Below, one piece after another: positions 57,706 to 64,000 of a DNA stretch of 64,000 nt (the first letter of the stretch is position 1; each line of letters opens with the position of its first letter). This stretch comes from Coenobita brevimanus (taxonomy: Eukaryota; Arthropoda; Malacostraca; Decapoda; Coenobitidae): the NCBI GenBank assembly GCA_032717465.1, contig CM064671.1, forward strand, positions 52,365,998-52,429,997. The letters are read 5' to 3'. The notes beneath the pieces are model-generated. The model searched no databases and was not told the DNA's origin. It worked only from the letters and a program-made list of their open reading frames with translations. The position numbers were made by a program, and so were the translations under genes.

Positions 57706-58783
57706 ATGGTGCCATCTGGTTTAGGCTTACAGGGGAACTCCAGGGACTAATACAGAGGGAGATAAGCCCAAGGTCCAACATATGATTGAGCTCCTGATGC
57801 AGCACGCCAACATGCTGAGGACTGACTTGGTAAGGGGGCAACTTCACAGGAACACCGTCACCCACAGCCACATCATGCTGAATCCAATCGGTCTTCCCAG
57901 GGGTACTGCTGAACATTTCCCTGTAAGTTGACAAGAGGGCAACCAACTGAGATGCTTGGTCCCGAGGCAGATATGCTAACTCAGAGTTGAGAGTGGATTC
58001 CGCCTCATCATTCTTCACACAGCTAGTGGCAGTCCACCTCAATAGATCCTCTATCTAACTGAACCTCCCGGGGCAAACCCATCTTTGTAAAGAAATCTAG
58101 CAAAACTCTAACCACTGCCTTAGATTTGATGGAAAGTAGAGGTACCCCGTGGAGGGGTCAATGATAGTGAGCACATATGAGTTACCACTACAAGTCGGGG
58201 GCAAGGGTCCCACCACATCAATGATTAATCTAGAAAAAGGAGGATCAATTGCAGGAATGGGGACAGGAGGGGCCTTAGGGTCAGACTGATTTGGCCTACC
58301 CATTACTTGACAGGTATGACAATGTTTGACAAACTTAGCCACATCAGCTGCCATGCAGGGCCGGTAGAATTCCACATGCAGCCTCTCCATGGTCTTGCTT
58401 ACACCCATGTGACCTGCAAATGGAGTAGAATGGGCCAGTTGAATTAACTCCTGCCTGCACACATTAGGTACTGTGATCTGATGGTTGTCTCACATCCCAT
58501 CATCTACTTTCACATGTGGAGGTCTCCAGCGTCTCCATAAAATCTCATCTTTCACATAAAAACATCCACCCTTCTCCTTCTCAAAATCATCAACTGCACA
58601 CAACTTCAACCTCTGAATCTCCTGGTCTCCAGACTGCAGCTCCCTTAACTTCTCATTGTTCACCTCCTCCAATGGAACAGGTGAAATGCCTTCCAAAGAA
58701 CCCATAAACGTATCTGCAAAGATATCTCACTTTCCAATTGTTTTGTGTCCTTGGATGTAGGACTAACTGTTGCCTCTGATATG
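57706..58783 (-). pseudogene. Gypsy copy 2 integrase and RT N terminus, 5' truncated
   Basis: Minus strand from 58783: linker LEEVNNEKLRELQSGDQEIQ (58490-58705), zinc-binding LIQLAHSTPFAGHMGVSKTM and KHCHTCQVMGRPNQS, core SRLIIDVVGPLPPTCSGNSY. After a shift comes the region of the second Asp, then directly the RT linker NDEAESTLNSELAYLPRDQA and VKLPPYQVSPQHVGVLHQEL. The integrase-to-RT junction (gatagagg, then tctattgaggtggactgcca) is the same as in copy 1. Gag and protease are missing; a Penelope fragment abuts at 58784. Confidence 0.87.
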
Positions 58784-59105
58784 CTAACTTTACAAAACAC
58801 CACGTAAAAGTGTGCAACAAGTTTTGTGTAGGCCAGACAGGAAAATAACTTAATGCTACAAGAGAATCAAACAACATAAATACCTGTCTAGTGTTAGGAC
58901 AGGACAATCGTCCAATGCCTTATTTGTACATATGAGAGACGAGAATCTCTGTTTAGATTAGGATAATGCCTCTGCAATTTTGTCATGCAAATCTGATGTT
59001 AACAGGAACATCACTGAATCCAGGGTAATCAAGAACACAGAGTCCGATAATATGAACCTGAGAAATGGGAAGTAGGCTACAAGTTAGATATCTTCACCAC
59101 AAGGA
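58784..59105 (+). pseudogene. Second Penelope-like element, GIY-YIG region fragment
   Basis: Frames read CNKFCVGQTGK (GIY-YIG core: G-x-T-G), then in broken form ..CLVLGQDN.., HMRDENLCLD-like, and SRVIKNTESDNMNLRNGK. The 'ESxxIKNTxxxNMN' end is typical of PLE C termini. It is clearly different in wording from the PLE at 2985-4305. Many stops. Confidence 0.65.
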
Positions 59106-60244
59106 AAATATGTAGCCTAGTTAAGATCACTTTATTTGATCTCGTTTGTATTTTTTTTTTCACCCCTTATTATAAAAGCATACACCAGTACCTGACGGGA
59201 TTTGCGTAAGAGTATGTTTGCATATGCAGTTGAAGTTGTAAAGAATGGGTTATACTGTACATATAATTGATAATACATTTTTCCTCCATGTATATCTGCG
59301 CTCATTTATATATTTATGTGTGTGTATGGCTTAAGTAAGTACGTATGTAGATGAGTTCTTATTCATATACAAAATGCGACTGGGTAGGTATTAACTCTAT
59401 TTTAATATTTTTTCTTTTTTGTACATGAATCTGTGTTCATATACCTATAATACACATGCATATGTTTAATGACATTATTTATATGTGCAGTTGTTCATTA
59501 CACATGACTGATTAATTCGCAAAATTCTGAGAGAGAGAGAGAGAGAGAGAAATATGGATAGGTCAATAGGCCCATGCTTGATAATCCGCTTCCCACACCC
59601 TGATAATCCTTTAAGACCTTAATGCTACGACACTCCCCAGGTATGCTTACAGTACGGTATAGAATCATTTGTACCCACAAATTTGTATATTAAAAATAAT
59701 GTTTTATGTATGTAATACTATTTATTTTAATACTGTATTTAACTAGAAATAGAGATGTTAGTTTAGAACACTATGATGTTAGCGTTAGCCTGATTCTCCT
59801 GTGCCCCGCCCCCTAGGCCCCGCCCACTCACCCGTCGGCCCAAGTAGGAGTTCTGAGCCAGTCTTGCCGACCCAGCATCAGGTAAACATGTCAGATGCTA
59901 TACAGGAGCTAATTAAAGCAACAAAACTTGTACTTAACCCCTTAATTGCAATTATATCGTTTCCATTTAACTAGGAAATATGTTTTGTAGTACAGGTTAT
60001 TGGAAAAAAGAACCAAGGAACGTCATCGGCCTGAAAGGTTTGTGAAGTAACGAAAGTTCCCACTATGAAAATAAGAAGGTATACATTCTACAAACAACTG
60101 TTGACTTTTGTCCTTATATATCTATCTATCTATCTATATACCTAGGCTGCTTCCCCCAAGGAAAAAGAAAGACGATAAGAAATATAAAACAAAAGTAACA
60201 GAGGAACGGAAGATGAGTTTGAGAGGAGGAGGAGGACTGGTTCG
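59106..60244. other. No gene recognised
   Basis: A (GA)n tract lies at 59528-59551 and two GC-box-like motifs (ccccgccccc, ccccgcccac) at about 59803-59827. No ORF with a recognisable domain. Confidence 0.4.
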
Positions 60245-61106
<862 letters not shown>

Positions 61107-61118
61107 GTGTATATATAT

Positions 61119-61194
<76 letters not shown>

Positions 61195-61240
61195 GTGTGT
61201 GTGTGTATGTGTGTGTGTGTGTATGTGTGTGTGTGAAGAT
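61107..61240. repeat. (TA)n, (CA)n and (GT)n microsatellites, palindromic
   Basis: A TA tract (61109-61177), then (CA)n, then (GT)n; the CA and GT runs are inverted relative to each other. Confidence 0.95.
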
Positions 61241-61667
61241 GTAAATGTTCACTGTGGCAAATTTTGGTCTGTTTCCGAAAACTTCAACTAGTGGAGTTTT
61301 CACTTCCGGCCACCTCAGGGAAGGAGGATATAGTGCCCCTGCCAGGCTTAACTCTGCAGCCTGTAGAAGTTATAGCTTGATTTTTTTTTTTTTCAAGTTC
61401 TCATTGCATATTTTCATGCCTTTGTTTGAATCACTCTACCATAAGTCATTTCATATACAAAATACAATTTTTTTAATATGTGATTCGGCTCGGTTCAAGT
61501 GATGGTCGTCTTCTTTTAATCACGAAACCGTAACTGATGTTCAGCTACAGCTTGCAATAAGAACTATAGTTGTTGTTCGTTGTGCATGATCTTGCCATTG
61601 CACTCCTCAACTATGTCTGACGTTCGGCCAGTGAGAAACATAACGAATTAGTAAATACAATACACGG
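61241..61667. other. No gene recognised; poly(T) at 61380-61393
   Basis: Nothing recognised on either strand. Confidence 0.4.
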
Positions 61668-62875
61668 AAGCCAAGCTTTGCCATCGCACTTGACATCTCA
61701 AAGGCATTCGATCGAGTCTGGCATCTTTTATTTCCAAACTGCCCTCTAATAGTTTCTATCCTTCTATCTGTGCCTTCATCACTAGCTTCCTTTCTCGGCG
61801 TTCTATAGCCGCTGTTGTAGACGGCCATCGTTCTTCTTAATCTATCAACAGTGATGTTCCTCAGGGCTCTGTCCTATCACCAACTCTTCTCTTTTTATTC
61901 ATCAATGACTTTCTAAGCTGTACATCTAACCCTATCCACTCATACGCTGATGACCTCACCCTTCACCTTTCCATTCGGTTCCCACAACGTCCATCTCAGC
62001 AGTTACTTCAACAAACAAGGGATGAGACTATGGCACACCTAATGTCTGACTTGGCTCGTATCTCTGACTGGGGTAAAAATAATCTTGCTGTTTTTAATGC
62101 ATCAAATACTCAGTTTTTACACCTATCAACCCAACAATAACTTCCACAGGTATACTCACTAACGTGTAATATTATTCACCTTAATCCTGCATCATCCTTG
62201 AACATGCTTGGGGTTCCATTTACTCGGGACTTATCTTGGAAAGATCATATTACATCTCTGGTAAAATCTGCTTCCAAGAGATTAGGTCTGTTAAGCCGAG
62301 TCCGTTCCTTCTTTATCCCTGCACAATTGTTAACTCTATACAGAGGTTTTATCCACCCCTGCGTAGAGTACAACTCTCATGTGTGGGGAGGCTCCCCACA
62401 TGCAGCTCTTCTCAATAGGGTGGAGTCAAAGGCTTTTCGTCTCATTAACTATTCTCCTCTTACTGACTCCCTTCAACTTCTGTCTCTTCGCCACTCTGTT
62501 GCATCTTTATCTCCTTTCTATCGCTAATGGTCACTGCTCTGAACTGTCTGCATGCATTCCTCCACGTCTACGACTGGCATGTTGCACCCGTTTAGCAGCA
62601 AACTCTCATCCCTTTTCTGTCCAACTCTCTAATGCAAGAGTTAACCTTTACTCTCAGTCCTTCATTTATGCAACAGGTCAACTCTGGAACTGTCTCCCTC
62701 TGTCTGTATGTCCTGCTTCCCATGATCTCCAGTCTTTCAAACGCAGTGTGTCCAGGCATCTCGAAATGATTGTATCTTGAATTTGGCTCTTTCTTGTATT
62801 TTGTTTTTCTCTTGGAAGGAACAATAATTGCGGGCTCGCGGCCTTTGGTTCCTTCTTTTTTGCATTAAAATAGAT
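61668..62875 (+). pseudogene. Jockey-like LINE copy H, 5' truncated
   Basis: It starts within the RT palm: AIALDISKAFDRVWH-type text (about 61680-61725), VPQGSVLSPTLLFLFIND-like (about 61855-61915), YADDLTLHLSIRFPQRPSQQ (about 61941-62000), then the open frame 62198-62527 with SWKDHITSLVKSASKRLGLL, SFFIPAQLLTLYRGFIHPCV, EYNSHVWGGSPHAALLNRVE and, in the next frame, INLYSQSFIYATGQLWNCLP. The 3' UTR ends ..cctttggttccttctt..gcattaaaa(TAGA). It keeps the YADD box, with frame breaks before and after. Confidence 0.88.
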
Positions 62876-62989
62876 AGAGCCCCTCAAAGCCGTTTAGAGC
62901 AAATATTTCAGAACCAAGATGGGTAAACAACACATTAAAATCTCTCATAGGCCAAAGGAAAGGAGTATATTGAAAAAATAAAACGTGGA

Positions 62990-64000
62990 GAAGAACACTA
63001 ACGTAACCGGTATACGATTTTAGTCAGAGAAATAGAGGGAAATATGGAAACCAAAAATAAGTTATGAAATTAAGGTTGCTAGTGAATCGAAGGAAAACCC
63101 CAAGGGTTTTTATCAAATGTACCGTACAAAAAATAAAAATAGGATAGGACCACTCAGAACAGATTCAGATGACATTACCAATAAAGATAAAGAAATGTGC
63201 TCCATCCTAAATAATTATTTCATATCAGTATTTACCAAAGAAAATCTAGACCTGGTCCCTCAAGCAGCAAATATTTGCGATGATAATACGGAAAATATAT
63301 TTAGTAAAATAACCAATAATAAGGAGCACGTATTAGGAGAAATTAATAAGTTAAAACATCAAAAATCGCCAGGTTCGGACGATATAAATGTAAAAATTAT
63401 AAAAGAAACCAACGAAGAATTATGTCAGCCACTTTTAACGTTATTTAATGACTCTTTAATTTCAGGCGAAGTTCCAGAGGCGTGGAAGACCGCAAACGTA
63501 GTGCCCATATTTAAAAATGGTGATAAAGCAGCTGCGTCGAATTATCGTCCAATATGTCTAATATCAATAGCATGAAAAATGTTAGAGTCAATTTTGGCAA
63601 ATATTATTAGAGAACACTTAGAAAGGTTTGATCTTAAAAATGAAAGTCATCAAGGATTCAGGCAAGGACGTCCTGCCTGACAAACTTGTCATTCTTCTCG
63701 GAGGTCTATGAGGCAGTAGATAGCGATAAAGCTTACGATATTATATATCTGGACTTTAGTAAAGCTTGTGATAGGCTACCACATGAAAGGTTGGTTAGAA
63801 AGGTTCGAGCACACGGTATAGACAGCGACATCTTAAAATGTATAAAATCCTGGCTGAAAGGACAAAAGCAGAGATTATTTTATAAATGGAACTAAGTCGG
63901 ATTGGGGATTAGTAACTAGCGGTGTACCACAGGATTCAGTACTCGGCCCCTTATTATTTATTATATATATAAAAGATGTAGACTTACGAATCACAAGCAG
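62990..64000 (+). pseudogene. CR1-like LINE reverse transcriptase, runs off the window
   Basis: The frame 63117-63575 reads MCSILNNYFISVFTKENLDL, INKLKHQKSPGSDDINVKII, LFNDSLISGEVPEAWKTANV, VPIFKNGDKAAASNYRPICL, then a stop in SIA*KMLES. Further on come ESHQGFRQGRPA (in other LINEs GFR.GRS), IYLDFSKACDRLPHERLVRK (first catalytic Asp, about 63750-63810), [13 protein letters not shown] and [14 protein letters not shown]. At least one stop and a frameshift near 63680 break it. The 'FYQMYRTKN..' linker at its left (about 63105) is typical of CR1/L2-type ORF2. It is a different family from all other LINEs in the window. Confidence 0.85.

Noticed and set aside
61241..61385. A further IR exon upstream of exon a
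   Set aside because: The minus-strand translation showed no amino-terminal-domain motif and no matching splice sites.

Overview
The window looks like intron-rich, repeat-rich DNA from an arthropod nuclear genome, most likely a decapod crustacean. That identification is inference. It rests on the density of (AT)n, (CA)n and (GATA)n microsatellites, on Jockey-like LINEs whose wording resembles families I know from crabs and shrimps, and on a divergent ionotropic-receptor (IR) gene of the crustacean type. I see no prokaryotic features.

The only host gene I can support is an IR on the minus strand. Five exons with canonical splice sites and matching phases lie at 39402-39634, 14072-14200, 13079-13237, 421-511 and 1-120 (running off the left edge). 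Joined, they give exactly 244 codons with no stop: the end of the amino-terminal domain and most of lobe S1 of the ligand-binding domain. Two introns are short (300 and 834 bp). The other two (12.6 and 25.2 kb) are filled with transposons. Upstream exons were not found above 39634, and the exons for the channel and S2 lie beyond position 1.

Layout: 0.5-13 kb (intron) holds a tRNA-derived SINE, LINE-R copies A and D, a Penelope-like element with inverted terminal repeats, a mariner remnant folded into a palindrome, a second SINE family and a full-length decayed Jockey-like LINE (copy E). 13-39 kb holds the two middle exons, LINE-R copy B, a gag-like coiled-coil relic, a second full-length Jockey LINE (copy F) split by a piggyBac derivative and a hAT-like MITE, and a degraded endogenous retrovirus (LTR, env, LTR) without gag-pol. 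The ERV is interrupted by a LINE whose two halves lie head to head, by a second piggyBac derivative, by a 5S rRNA-derived SINE and by LINE-R copy C. 38-45 kb holds pogo/Tigger-like MITEs and a mariner-family element with 190-bp TIRs. 44.7-58.8 kb holds two inverted copies of one Ty3/Gypsy element with integrase upstream of reverse transcriptase, the first carrying two nested LINE insertions. A truncated hAT transposase and a TIR element swollen by TACG-type repeats lie between them. 58.8-64 kb holds a second Penelope fragment, another Jockey LINE fragment and a CR1-like LINE that runs off the right edge.

Nearly all transposon ORFs are broken by stops or frameshifts, so little here is likely to be active. 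The most informative relationships are who inserted into whom (several empty sites can be read directly), a SINE and a LINE that share the same 3' tail, and an integrase deletion shared by both Gypsy copies. Microsatellites very often sit exactly at transposon edges.
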